This document shows, one piece after another, positions 1 through 8,323 of a stretch of DNA of 11,286 nt (positions are counted from its first letter, which is position 1; each line of letters opens with the position of its first letter). The notes below the pieces were generated by a model. The model saw only the letters and a program-made list of their open reading frames with translations, had not been told where the DNA came from and ran no database searches. The position numbers were made by a program, and so were the translations under genes. Origin of the DNA: Desulfobacterales bacterium (GTDB taxonomy: Bacteria > Desulfobacterota > Desulfobacteria > Desulfobacterales > JAUWMJ01); the NCBI GenBank assembly GCA_030613225.1, contig JAUWMJ010000050.1, positions 1 through 11,286 of the forward strand, written 5' to 3'.

Positions 1-320
1 CGAAGATTTTCTGCCTGTTCCGAATCTTCAGTCTCCCTTGCTCTCTCATGTTTTTGCAAACAACAATGTTTATATTTTTTCCCTGAGCCGCAGGGACAGG
101 GTTCATTCCTGCCGATTTTTTCCGATGGCACATCAGTTAATTCGGCCCTCTTATGTTCAGCCTGAGATAGCAGATCATCACGCATCCGGAAAAGCTGTTC
201 TCTGGTAATTCCGGCTTTTAAAGCTATACTATTCGGATCACCCCCTTCAAGAAGCTCCAAAACAGGTTCAAGCTCTGCTTCGGACATCGTTTCATATTGC
301 AATTTGTTGGAAATATTCAT
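1..320 (-). CDS. SEC-C zinc-motif protein, 3' end outside the window
   Basis: The reading frame starts with ATG at 318-320 and stays open to the left edge (106 full codons), so the C-terminus is missing. Residues 70-87 carry a clear SEC-C motif ([19 protein letters not shown]), with likely zinc ligands C75, C77, C86 and C87. This is the small zinc fold found at the end of SecA and in many otherwise unrelated bacterial proteins. Residues 13-50 are acidic and helical, with a stretch ([18 protein letters not shown]) that looks like a small helix-turn-helix. No other domain is visible. A Lys/Arg/Glu-rich tail begins after the motif. The start lacks a strong ribosome binding site, only a weak AAAG-type sequence, but no better start is in frame. 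SEC-C alone does not define a function, so the specific role is unknown. The gene is separated from ssrS by 557 bp of repeat-containing DNA and is probably transcribed on its own. Confidence 0.8.
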   Translation of the reverse strand, partial: MNISNKLQYETMSEAELEPVLELLEGGDPNSIALKAGITREQLFRMRDDLLSQAEHKRAELTDVPSEKIGRNEPCPCGSGKKYKHCCLQKHERARETEDSEQAENL

Positions 321-390
321 ATAAATGTCACTTTTCAATAAGCGCTATTTTCCTGCCGGCAATTCTTAATAAACAAAAAATAGGCAGTCT

Positions 391-530
391 CGTAAAAAGT
401 ATCGCCGATGGTGCCCGCAGGAAGTGCCCTTGGGGTGCAAGGCGCAGTGGTTTTTCAGGGACGAGGCAATATATATAGTATGCCGAGTGTCTGAAAAACC
501 GCTGCAACGCAGCAGATGGGACTTTCTACG
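391..530. repeat. Nested palindromic intergenic element A
   Basis: The outer arms are CGTAAAAAGT (391-400) and ACTTTCTACG (521-530), matching at 9 of 10 positions. The inner arms are GCAGTGGTTTTTCAG (444-458) and CTGAAAAACCGCTGC (491-505), with one mismatch that would be a G-U pair in RNA. The centre, GGCAATA...TATGCC (465-484), is again self-complementary. The whole could fold into one long hairpin on either strand. It contains CAAGGCGC (438-445) opposite GCAACGCAG (504-512), a pattern also found in element B at the other end of the window. No coding capacity is visible. It is most likely a REP- or MITE-like non-autonomous repeat. That class is an inference until copies elsewhere in the genome are counted. 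Confidence 0.65.
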
Positions 531-631
531 ACGTCATCAAAGTTGAGCGATTTGTTGCAAAGAGATATCACGAGATCCTGATGCATACCTGGTGTATAAT
601 AGTTCGCAAACAATGCAGGTCCCCCTCAAAT

Positions 632-675
632 CGATGATTTTCGCCCCGCCGCCTGCGGGAAGGCGCAATAAATCG
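632..675. repeat. Small imperfect hairpin
   Basis: CGATGATTTTCGCC (632-645) faces GGCGCAATAAATCG (662-675), pairing at about 10 of 14 positions. Inside it CCCGC (645-649) and GCGGG (655-659) can pair around a five-base loop. It lies about 100 bp from element A in the same gene-free stretch. It could be part of a larger composite repeat or a stand-alone hairpin. There is no T-run on either side to suggest a terminator. Confidence 0.45.
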
Positions 676-877
676 GTAGATATCAATTAAAAATGTTTCA
701 ATTCAGGTTAAAGTTCGGTTGTTAAATGAGGAAAAAGGAAGGGCTATCAATATAATTTTTTGGAGTTGTGTTATATATTTATTGGATATGATTAAAGAAA
801 ATTTAAAAATATTATTTATTAGATAAAATCTTAAAATTTACACATATCAAAAAATTTAATCGAACTTTAAATAAAAT

Positions 878-1070
878 GGAATCCCCACCATAATGCCGTG
901 TTGGCAGGTCTTTGAACCATGGTTCAAAGTGGGTGCCATATAGTTTCTTCAGGCTTTTCTGTATAATCAGAACATGCACACCAAAACCAGGGACAGCTCC
1001 CGTTAAATGAATGTTGGATCAAAGAGTAACTTCCAATCACGAACACGGCAGGGATTACGTTTATTCCCAT
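878..1070 (-). ncRNA. ssrS: 6S RNA
   Basis: The minus strand shows the 6S RNA hallmarks over about 190 nt, the usual length. The 3' part contains CTTTGAACCATGGTTCAAAG (910-929), which closely matches the E. coli 6S stretch CTTGAACCAAGGGTTCAAG. It is followed by a GGCAT...GGATTCC ending like that of E. coli. The two ends pair: TGCCGTGTT (1042-1050) is perfectly complementary to AACACGGCA (894-902), and the terminal GGAAT/ATTCC pair (1063-1067 with 878-882) closes the stem. The unpaired segments between these two helices, and the large asymmetric middle, fit the single-stranded bubble that mimics an open promoter. 6S RNA binds the housekeeping RNA polymerase holoenzyme and restrains transcription as growth slows. 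It lies directly downstream of zapA, an arrangement common in Proteobacteria. The exact 5' and 3' ends are estimates within a few bases. A short open frame across it (924-1127) is fortuitous. Confidence 0.9.
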
Positions 1071-1072
1071 AA

Positions 1073-1078
1073 AATATA
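1073..1078 (-). promoter_or_regulatory. Possible -10 element of the 6S RNA promoter
   Basis: TATATT on the minus strand lies five to six bases before the inferred 6S RNA 5' end (G at 1067-1068). No good -35 hexamer is visible at 16-18 bp upstream. Promoter activity is therefore uncertain. The RNA could also be processed from a zapA read-through transcript. Confidence 0.35.
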
Positions 1079-1221
1079 AGCACACAACAGGCCGGATATT
1101 TCTGATGGCCAGCAAGAAGGTACACATTTATTTTGGCCAACAAATGCTATAAAAATAATTACCGGAAAAAAGCAGTTTAACTTTTTCAACTGGTTGCAAC
1201 TTGTAAAAACACCTCTGTCGT

Positions 1222-1515
1222 TTATTGCACAAACGCATCTAATGAGCGTATCAGGTCAGATGATTGCTTTGAAATTGAATGCATGAAATCCGAATGTTTT
1301 TTTTTCAGTTCCATATTTTCATTAGCTATGTTCAGTGCAGCCAGAATCATAATTGCAAGTTTGGAAATGTTTGATGATTTAATTGATTGTTGTACTTCAA
1401 CTTTGCTTACCTCTTTTACAAGGTAGTCAGCAACATCTTTTGCCATCGTAATTTCTGATTCGGCTTTGAATGTATAAGACCTCCCAAAGAGTTCTATTGT
1501 TACAAGTTCTTCCAA
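1222..1515 (-). CDS. zapA: Cell division protein ZapA
   Basis: A protein of 97 residues, close to the usual ZapA length. The N-terminal strand VTIELFGRSYTFKA (residues 5-18) matches the family pattern of a short beta-hairpin with the FGRSY-type turn. It is followed by a helical head (about 20-45) and a long C-terminal helix with the characteristic LAIMILAALNIANENMEL segment (53-70). ZapA forms tetramers that crosslink FtsZ filaments at the Z ring in the cytoplasm. The start is TTG at 1513-1515, with AGGA about 10 bases upstream. No ATG or GTG is available upstream in frame, and the next in-frame ATG (codon 24) would remove the conserved hairpin. The gene follows the ZapB-like gene after 47 bp and precedes the 6S RNA, a recurrent neighbourhood for zapA. 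Confidence 0.88.
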   Translation of the reverse strand: MEELVTIELFGRSYTFKAESEITMAKDVADYLVKEVSKVEVQQSIKSSNISKLAIMILAALNIANENMELKKKHSDFMHSISKQSSDLIRSLDAFVQ

Positions 1516-1562
1516 TGGATGTGTATCCTGCCTCTTTTGAGTATTTACTCTGTTGACCGTTA

Positions 1563-1805
1563 TTACTCAACTTCTGTAATATCCTTAAGTCTGACCAACA
1601 AACTATCAATCTTCGACCGAATTAAGGCCCTTTCCTCTAAGTATTTATTTTCCGCCTCAGTCTTTTTTTGAAGCTCCTCCTCTAACCGTTCAATTTTATT
1701 AATAAGTTCTAAGTTGGTCGTCTCGTGTGATTTACAAGCCTCTATCACACGTTCAACTTTATGTTCAATTTCCTCAAACTGCCGTATAACTTCCTCATTA
1801 TCCAA
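1563..1805 (-). CDS. zapB: Short coiled-coil protein, ZapB-like
   Basis: An 80-residue, highly charged protein that is almost entirely helical, with heptad-like hydrophobic spacing (I/L/V every three to four residues) from about residue 5 to 75. There is no membrane segment or signal peptide. Length and character fit ZapB, the E. coli division coiled-coil protein that binds ZapA and links the Z ring to the nucleoid terminus. Its position one gene upstream of zapA strongly supports that role. Coiled coils carry little family-specific sequence, so the name rests partly on context. The start is TTG at 1803-1805: GAGGT lies six bases upstream, and an in-frame TGA just upstream excludes a longer protein. 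It is probably transcribed from the promoter at 1832-1861. Confidence 0.72.
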   Translation of the reverse strand: MDNEEVIRQFEEIEHKVERVIEACKSHETTNLELINKIERLEEELQKKTEAENKYLEERALIRSKIDSLLVRLKDITEVE

Positions 1806-1811
1806 ATTTTT

Positions 1812-1816
1812 ACCTC
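1812..1816 (-). promoter_or_regulatory. Ribosome binding site supporting the zapB TTG start
   Basis: GAGGT on the minus strand is spaced six bases from the TTG at 1803-1805. An in-frame TGA upstream leaves no alternative longer start, so this site fixes the start choice. Confidence 0.65.
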
Positions 1817-1831
1817 AAAATATTTTTAAAC

Positions 1832-1861
1832 AGTATAATCTATTATGCATGATAAAGTCAA
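1832..1861 (-). promoter_or_regulatory. Sigma-70-type promoter for zapB-zapA
   Basis: On the minus strand, TTGACT (1856-1861) and TATACT (1832-1837) are separated by 18 bp. Each hexamer matches the consensus at five of six positions. The -35 box overlaps the TGA stop (1858-1860) of the upstream nucleotidyltransferase gene. A transcript would start near 1825, leaving a leader of about 20 nt before the zapB TTG. It could extend through zapA into the 6S RNA. Confidence 0.6.
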
Positions 1862-2622
1862 GATATAATACTAATTCGGCTTTTCATTATTTTTTCAGCT
1901 TCTTTAAGGTCTTCGTTGCTGTTGATCCCGAAAAATTCCTTATCATCATTTCCAACGAGAGCTCCAACAAGTTTTTTCCCTTTATTCCCCATTTCAATAA
2001 TATCAGTCAGATAAAATTCGCCTTGAGCATTATTTGATTTGATTTTTCCCACTGTATCTACTAAAAATTTCTTTCTCACACAGTAAATACCTGTATTAAT
2101 CATTTTAATTTGTTTTTGCTCTTTATTTGCATCCGCTTCCTCAACTATTTTTGAAACATTGTCTTTATCATCATACAAAACCCTGCCGTAGCCTTTTGGA
2201 TTATCCTTTTCGACTGCTAAAAGTGAAATATCACGTTTCGTTTTAACATGATCATCAACTAGCTGCATTACTGTCTCCGCAGTAAGGAGTGGAACATCTC
2301 CACACAGTATTACAACTTCTTCACAATAGTCGGGTATGCAAGACAATGCACACGAAACCGCATGTCCGGTTCCAAGCTGTTTATCCTGGTATGCATATCT
2401 CACTTCTGCTTTTTCAGAAACAATCCTTTTCACCTTATCCGCCTGATTTCCTATGACAAGGATTACATCATTTCCAGCGACTTTTTCTGCAGTTTCCACA
2501 ACATACAAAATCATGGGTTTCCCAAGAATCTCGTGGAGAACTTTAGCTTTTTTCGATTTCATCCTCGTTCCCATACCTGCGGCAAGTATGATTACAGCAA
2601 CATTATTTTCAATTGATTTCAT
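1858..2622 (-). CDS. GlmU-type uridylyltransferase, single domain
   Basis: A 254-residue NTP transferase with the full set of GlmU N-terminal motifs: nucleotide loop LAAGMGTRM (13-21), KAKVLHEILGKPM (25-37), QLGTGHAV (82-89), metal-site GDVPL with D109 (108-112), GYGRV (144-148), EEADA (161-165), NTGIY (176-180), QGEFYLTD (200-207) and a final FGINS with N234, the expected second metal ligand. These bind UTP and GlcNAc-1-phosphate to make UDP-GlcNAc, the precursor of peptidoglycan and lipid A. Bacterial GlmU is usually about 450 residues with a left-handed beta-helix acetyltransferase domain. Here the protein stops at the domain junction, and no hexapeptide-repeat region follows downstream. 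The acetyltransferase must be elsewhere or be another enzyme, or the substrate may differ from GlcNAc-1-phosphate. The ATG start at 2620-2622 has only a weak AGAAG site. The gene follows the ATP operon terminator, so it needs its own promoter or read-through. Confidence 0.82.
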   Translation of the reverse strand: MKSIENNVAVIILAAGMGTRMKSKKAKVLHEILGKPMILYVVETAEKVAGNDVILVIGNQADKVKRIVSEKAEVRYAYQDKQLGTGHAVSCALSCIPDYCEEVVILCGDVPLLTAETVMQLVDDHVKTKRDISLLAVEKDNPKGYGRVLYDDKDNVSKIVEEADANKEQKQIKMINTGIYCVRKKFLVDTVGKIKSNNAQGEFYLTDIIEMGNKGKKLVGALVGNDDKEFFGINSNEDLKEAEKIMKSRISIIS

Positions 2623-2654
2623 AGGGCTTCTCGCTTTGATATATTTTTCTATAT

Positions 2655-2690
2655 AAAAAGGGTAAACCGATTTAACTGGTTTACCCTTTT
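2655..2690 (-). terminator. Rho-independent terminator of the ATP synthase operon
   Basis: AAAAGGGTAAACC (2656-2668) and GGTTTACCCTTTT (2678-2690) are perfectly complementary over 13 bp with a nine-base loop. On the minus strand the stem is followed by a T-rich tail (TTTTTATATAG). It lies about 65 bp after the atpC stop and before the glmU-like gene. The A/T flanks on both sides mean it could act in both directions. Confidence 0.88.
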
Positions 2691-2754
2691 ATATATATAA
2701 ACATTTTTACCCCAAAGCAACAGGGTTTCATTTATATGTCTTTAAATAAGGCTA

Positions 2755-3171
2755 TTAATTTCTCAATTCGGTAAGCTTTACCCGTTCAATCGCTCTTGTA
2801 AGAGCGACTTTGGCACGGTTAAAATCAATATCCTCTTTTGACCGATCTTCGGCTAAACGCTTCTCGGCACGCTCCATGGCAGCCTTTGCGCGCTCAACAT
2901 CAATATCTTTTCTTCTTTCAGCCGACTCTGCCAGCACAGTAACTTTATCAGGAAGCGCTTCAGCAAATCCGCTGTTGACAAACACATATCTTTCAGTCCC
3001 GTCAGCGTTTTTATAGCGAATCGTACCAATTTTAAGGGTGGTTAAAAAAGGAGTGTGCCCAATGAGAACACCGAACTCGCCGAGAGAACCGGGGGCCATT
3101 ACAATCTGAGCGTCCTCACTGACAACAGACTTTTCAGGTGTAACAACTTCTAATTTAATATTTTCAGCCAT
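2755..3171 (-). CDS. atpC: ATP synthase F1 epsilon subunit
   Basis: A 138-residue protein of normal length. Residues 1-84 form the beta-sandwich domain, with the family motif GSLGEFGVLIGHTPFLTTLK (28-47) and a conserved VNSGFAE stretch (65-71). Residues 88-138 form the two-helix C-terminal domain, rich in alternating Arg/Lys/Glu/Ala. Epsilon sits on the central stalk with gamma, contacts the c-ring, and in many bacteria its C-terminal helices can inhibit ATP hydrolysis. It is the last gene of the operon, 16 bp after atpD, with GAGAGG ahead of the ATG at 3169-3171. The terminator at 2655-2690 follows. Confidence 0.97.
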   Translation of the reverse strand: MAENIKLEVVTPEKSVVSEDAQIVMAPGSLGEFGVLIGHTPFLTTLKIGTIRYKNADGTERYVFVNSGFAEALPDKVTVLAESAERRKDIDVERAKAAMERAEKRLAEDRSKEDIDFNRAKVALTRAIERVKLTELRN

Positions 3172-3187
3172 TATTTAAACCTCTCAG

Positions 3188-4606
<1,419 letters not shown>

Positions 4607-4643
4607 CTAAAAACCTCCTATATGTAAAATACAGTATTTATTT

Positions 4644-5531
4644 TCATCCCCTAAGTGCCTCTGCACCACCGACAATGTCCATCAACTCAGCCGTAATGGC
4701 TGCCTGCCGAGCCTTGTTATATGCCAGCGTCAAATTTTCAATCATATCATTACATGCCGTTGTTGCATTGTCCATTGCAGCCATCCGTGCCGCATGTTCA
4801 CTGGTTGAAGTTTCCAGGAGTGCACTGTGCAACTTTACATGAACACTTTTCGGAAGCAACTCCTCCAAAAGGCTGTCAGCCGAAGGTTCGCAAATATGTT
4901 CGGCAAGATACTCTTTATCTTCCGCTTCATCCTCGACAATTTCAATAGGTGGTATGGGAAGGAGTTGCTTTAAGGTGGGCACCTGCCTCCCCATGCTTAC
5001 AAATTCAGCATAGACGACATAGACTTCGTCATAGTCCCCGCTTAAATATCCCTCCACAAACTTACGCCCTGCGTTTGCAGCCACATTAAACCCGAAGGTT
5101 GTTCCCACGACTCCAATGTACTCGTCGTCTATAGTAATATCGTTTTTTCGGCACCAATCACGTCCCTTTTTCCCAAAATTCGTAAAGGACATCTCGATAT
5201 CATCACCGGATCTTTCCTTTACGAATAATTTAGCCTTATCAATCAGGTTGACGTTAAATCCACCGCACAGTCCCCTGTCGGAAGTGCATAAAACCACATG
5301 GATTTTCTTTACTTCCTCACGCGGTACCAGCAAAGGACTGGCTTCTTCACCGGATTTTTCTGCCAGGCTCCCCAATACTTCCGAAAATTTACCGGCATAA
5401 GGGCGAAAATTTTCCATATTTGTCTGAGCGCCCCTCAATCTTGAGGTAGCCACCATATTCATGGCCTTTGTGATCTGCTTTGTTTTTTTAACCGCAGAAA
5501 TTTTATTTTGGACATCTTTTAAACTTGCCAT
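4644..5531 (-). CDS. atpG: ATP synthase F1 gamma subunit
   Basis: A 295-residue subunit, normal for the family. The N-terminal helix begins with SLKDVQNKISAVKKTKQITK and continues MNMVATSRLR, the classic gamma signature. The middle holds a Rossmann-like domain (about 75-210) with SDRGLCGGFN. The C-terminal helix ends NKARQAAITAELMDIVGGAE, the other signature. The two terminal helices form the rotating coiled coil inside the alpha/beta ring. The ATG at 5529-5531 has only a weak AAGGGC site. A 100-bp gap separates it from atpA, longer than other gaps in this operon. That gap shows no clear terminator or promoter. Confidence 0.98.
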   Translation of the reverse strand: MASLKDVQNKISAVKKTKQITKAMNMVATSRLRGAQTNMENFRPYAGKFSEVLGSLAEKSGEEASPLLVPREEVKKIHVVLCTSDRGLCGGFNVNLIDKAKLFVKERSGDDIEMSFTNFGKKGRDWCRKNDITIDDEYIGVVGTTFGFNVAANAGRKFVEGYLSGDYDEVYVVYAEFVSMGRQVPTLKQLLPIPPIEIVEDEAEDKEYLAEHICEPSADSLLEELLPKSVHVKLHSALLETSTSEHAARMAAMDNATTACNDMIENLTLAYNKARQAAITAELMDIVGGAEALRG

Positions 5532-5631
5532 AAACCAAAGCCCTTATTTATTCCGTTGCCGGTTTTGTGCTACATACTCAGGATATATCAAACCTGCATA
5601 AGCAACACATAACACAGGCAATAGGTTGTTA

Positions 5632-7149
5632 TTATTTAATAGTATCCTTAAACTCTTCCCCATAAGCATTCATGGCCTCTGCCATTACCTTGTCCAGATC
5701 ATCTGAAATCTCTTCTTTTTCCTTAAGTTCAGAAAAAATCTGCGAATACCTGTCTTCAATAAACGAGTAAAGCCCGGCCTCATATTTTCCAAGAACATCA
5801 AGAGGATATTCGTCAAGAAATCCCTTTGTTCCGGCATAGAGGATTGTGACCTGTTTTTCCATTGACAGGGGCTGATATTGCGGCTGTTTAAGTATTTCAA
5901 CCAGCCTTGCGCCGCGAGTCAACTGTTTCTGTGTTGCAGCATCCAGGTCGCTTCCAAAAGCAGCAAATGCTTCCAGTTCGCGGTATTGAGCCAGGTCCAG
6001 GCGCAATGTACCTGCCACCTGTTTCATGGCCTTAACCTGTGCAGCGCCACCAACTCTGGATACGGAAAGACCGACGTTAATGGCCGGCCGGACACCGGCA
6101 AAAAACAGGCCCGGTTCAAGATATATCTGGCCGTCTGTAATTGAAATAACATTTGTCGGAATATAGGCGGATACGTCACCAGCCTGGGTTTCAATTATCG
6201 GAAGCGCTGTAAGTGACCCTGCGCCAAGTTCGTCATTCATCTTGGAAGCCCGTTCCAGGAGACGGGAATGGTTGTAAAAAATATCTCCGGGGTAGGCCTC
6301 ACGTCCGGGCGGACGGCGTAAAAGAAGTGAAACCTGTCTGTAAGCCGCAGCCTGTTTTGAAAGATCGTCATAAATAATCAAAGCGTGCTGCCCTTTATTG
6401 CGGAAGTATTCTCCCATTGCGCATCCTGAATAAGGAGCGATAAACTGCAGTGTTGCCGGATCACTGGCACATGCGGCTACGATGGTGGTATATTCCATGG
6501 CACCGCTTTTTTCCAGGACAGCATGAACCTGTGCCACTGTGGATTTTTTCTGCCCGCAAGCTACATAAATACAGTAAACGTCCGTATCTTTCTGTGCAAG
6601 GATGGCATCAACTGCAATGGCTGTCTTGCCGATCTGGCGGTCACCGATGATAAGCTCACGCTGACCCCGGCCAACCGGTGTCATGGAATCGATAGCCTTC
6701 ATTCCCGTATAGCAGGGTTCATGGACACCCTTCCGCTCGATAACACCCGGTGCAACCATTTCAACCCGGCTGGACTCCTTGGCGTCTATTGGGCCTTTTC
6801 CATCTAAAGGGTCGCCAACAGCAGATAAGACCCGGCCGAGAACCGCTTCACCAACCGGAACCTCGGCGATTTTGCCGGTCCGTTTGACCATATCGCCTTC
6901 CTTGATGTGGATATCTTCGCCCATAATGGCGCAACCCACATTGTCTTCTTCAAGGTTCAGCACAAGGCCCAGGATACCGCCGGGAAATTCTACAAGCTCA
7001 AGTGCCATGGCCTTTTCCAGCCCATATACGCGTGCAATGCCATCTCCGACGGACAAAACAACACCTGTTTCACTCAGTTCAACCTTCTTATCATAATCCG
7101 TAATCTGTTCCTTAATAATCTGACTTATTTCTTCGGCTCTTATTTCCAT
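5632..7149 (-). CDS. atpA: ATP synthase F1 alpha subunit
   Basis: A 505-residue subunit of usual length. The beta-barrel N-terminal domain spans about 25-95. Walker A is GDRQIGKT (169-176) in the non-catalytic nucleotide site. The arginine finger is R365 in [11 protein letters not shown], which completes the catalytic site of the neighbouring beta subunit. [11 protein letters not shown] (291-301) and the C-terminal helical domain are present. The N-terminal helix ([10 protein letters not shown]) contacts the delta subunit and the peripheral stalk. The ATG at 7147-7149 overlaps the TAA of atpH by one base (TAATG), indicating translational coupling. AAGGGG lies upstream. No abnormal residue is seen. 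Confidence 0.99.
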   Translation of the reverse strand: MEIRAEEISQIIKEQITDYDKKVELSETGVVLSVGDGIARVYGLEKAMALELVEFPGGILGLVLNLEEDNVGCAIMGEDIHIKEGDMVKRTGKIAEVPVGEAVLGRVLSAVGDPLDGKGPIDAKESSRVEMVAPGVIERKGVHEPCYTGMKAIDSMTPVGRGQRELIIGDRQIGKTAIAVDAILAQKDTDVYCIYVACGQKKSTVAQVHAVLEKSGAMEYTTIVAACASDPATLQFIAPYSGCAMGEYFRNKGQHALIIYDDLSKQAAAYRQVSLLLRRPPGREAYPGDIFYNHSRLLERASKMNDELGAGSLTALPIIETQAGDVSAYIPTNVISITDGQIYLEPGLFFAGVRPAINVGLSVSRVGGAAQVKAMKQVAGTLRLDLAQYRELEAFAAFGSDLDAATQKQLTRGARLVEILKQPQYQPLSMEKQVTILYAGTKGFLDEYPLDVLGKYEAGLYSFIEDRYSQIFSELKEKEEISDDLDKVMAEAMNAYGEEFKDTIK

Positions 7150-7700
7150 TATACACTCTCACCCCTTTTTAAAGATTCTCTCATATTAAGTAATTGTGTT
7201 TTAATACTTCCATCGAGAACAAGGTCCCCTATCCTTGTAACAATTCCCCCTATCAAACCGGGATCTTGTTCAACCTCCAAAACAATATCCTTACCTGTCT
7301 TTTTTGACAGAGTCATACGAATTTTTTCAATGGTTTCGGATGAAAGCTCAGTAGCCGAAACCAGGCTGGCACGCGCAACACCTTTCAGCTCATCAGCCAG
7401 TTTCTGATAAAAATCGCTTATATTGCCGATAAATCCAAACCGCCCTTTATCAAATAATAACAAGAGAAATGCCGTCATAACTTTTGAAAGATCCAGCTTT
7501 TCGATTATCGCATTTAAAACCTTTTTGCGGCCCTGTGTATCATAAAGAGGGTTGCAAATTGCCTGATCAAGCTCTTTCTCCCTTGCAATCAGACTTGCGA
7601 GCCCATCCAGTTCCTCTCTGTAATCGTCAGCCTTACCGTCCTCTTTTCCGATAAGCAAAAGAGCCTTGGCATAACGCCGTGCTATTGCCAGATTTTTCAT
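7149..7700 (-). CDS. atpH: ATP synthase F1 delta subunit (OSCP-like)
   Basis: A 183-residue protein with the delta/OSCP layout. An N-terminal six-helix domain begins [13 protein letters not shown] (3-15), the family start. The C-terminal part carries [21 protein letters not shown] (about 146-166), the most conserved delta segment. It caps the F1 head and joins alpha to the b/b' stator so that rotation of gamma is resisted. The gene is linked on both sides by one-base TAATG overlaps (with atpF at 7700 and atpA at 7149). This supports co-translation of stator and head components. Confidence 0.97.
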   Translation of the reverse strand: MKNLAIARRYAKALLLIGKEDGKADDYREELDGLASLIAREKELDQAICNPLYDTQGRKKVLNAIIEKLDLSKVMTAFLLLLFDKGRFGFIGNISDFYQKLADELKGVARASLVSATELSSETIEKIRMTLSKKTGKDIVLEVEQDPGLIGGIVTRIGDLVLDGSIKTQLLNMRESLKRGESV

Positions 7701-8323
7701 TACGCCACCACCTTCTCTAAATATTCATTTACCAGCCTGTCCTGGTCCTGAGTATCTATTTTGCTTTTAATAATCTCTTCAGCCTTGACAAGTGCCTGTT
7801 CAAATATCTCTTCCTGTAGTTTTGATTTGGCCTTTTTAAACTCATTTTCAATATTTTTCTTAGCCTGTTCTTCTAGTTTTACAGCTGCTGATTCCGCCTC
7901 TTTGAGTATTCTTGCTTTGGCCTCATCTCCCTGCTTTATGTATTCTGCAACAATCTGTTCGGCTTCCCGGTCTAATTTAAGGAACTTTTCATTATATTCA
8001 ACCAGTTTTTTCTCGGCCTCTTCTTTCTTTTCTTCCAACTCACTCAGCTGTTCCCGTATCCCCTTAATACGAGCATTCAGTGCCTGAGAAATCGGTTTAC
8101 GCAAAAGGAGAAAAAGACCGATGGCCAAAACAGAAAAATTCATGACTTTGTAAGTGTCTGTAGCTACCCACCCCTTTGATTCATTATCCCCGCCGCCGGA
8201 AGCCGCAACAACTCCTGAAAACAAAAAAAGCAGCAACATTATGGCAACAGCCATAAAGGTCCTGCTTTTAATCAAACTGTGCTTGCAGCTAATACCGGGC
8301 TTTTTTATTCCGGATTTATCCAT
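7700..8323 (-). CDS. atpF: ATP synthase F0 subunit b
   Basis: A 207-residue stator subunit. Residues 24-43 form a hydrophobic segment (MAVAIMLLLFLFSGVVAASG) resembling a signal peptide, followed by a short Gly/Asn/Ser-rich linker. A second membrane helix runs from about 60 to 78 (MNFSVLAIGLFLLLRKPI) with the Arg-Lys-Pro that marks the membrane exit of b subunits. Then comes a long charged coiled coil (80-205) that reaches the delta subunit. I chose ATG at 8321-8323 rather than the TTG one codon upstream: GGGAGG sits eight bases before it and it overlaps the atpF' stop as TGATG. Another possible start is the ATG of codon 24, which has AGGA five bases upstream and would leave a cleaner signal-like N-terminus. 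Function as subunit b is secure; the exact N-terminus is not. Confidence 0.93.
   Translation of the reverse strand: MDKSGIKKPGISCKHSLIKSRTFMAVAIMLLLFLFSGVVAASGGGDNESKGWVATDTYKVMNFSVLAIGLFLLLRKPISQALNARIKGIREQLSELEEKKEEAEKKLVEYNEKFLKLDREAEQIVAEYIKQGDEAKARILKEAESAAVKLEEQAKKNIENEFKKAKSKLQEEIFEQALVKAEEIIKSKIDTQDQDRLVNEYLEKVVA

Larger units (their letters stand above)
321..877. other. Gene-free stretch with repeats and AT-rich DNA
   Basis: This 557-bp gap lies between the SEC-C gene and the 6S RNA. No convincing coding frame is present on either strand. It holds a nested palindromic element (391-530), a smaller hairpin (632-675), and very AT-rich DNA from about 690 to 877. A 10-bp inverted pair TTAAAGTTCG/CGAACTTTAA (708-717 and 861-870) brackets the AT-rich part. 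The T-rich minus strand just downstream of the 6S RNA 3' end may help end transcription or RNA processing, but no clean terminator hairpin is seen there. Confidence 0.6.

Noticed and set aside
708..870. 10-bp inverted pair TTAAAGTTCG/CGAACTTTAA with 143 bp between
   Set aside because: The arms are isolated in AT-rich DNA without extended similarity or a target duplication; it may be chance, so I mention it only within the gap description.
321..877. CRISPR array or phage attachment site
   Set aside because: There are no regularly spaced direct repeats, no cas or integrase gene, and no tRNA; the structure is inverted, not directly repeated.
924..1127. Open frame of 67 codons on the minus strand
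   Set aside because: It overlaps the 6S RNA almost exactly, has no domain, and lacks a ribosome binding site; the RNA signature explains the sequence.
1164..1192. Possible terminator after zapA (CAGTT/AACTG stem then CTTTTTT)
   Set aside because: The stem is only 5 bp with a 10-base loop, too weak to call; if active it would separate zapA from the 6S RNA.
1427..1609. 60-codon open frame bridging zapB and zapA
   Set aside because: It is out of frame with both genes and explained by their overlap region; no domain or good ribosome binding site.
6907..7407. 166-codon open frame on the plus strand
   Set aside because: It lies antisense to the atpA start and atpH end, both strongly conserved genes; no recognisable domain or start signal.
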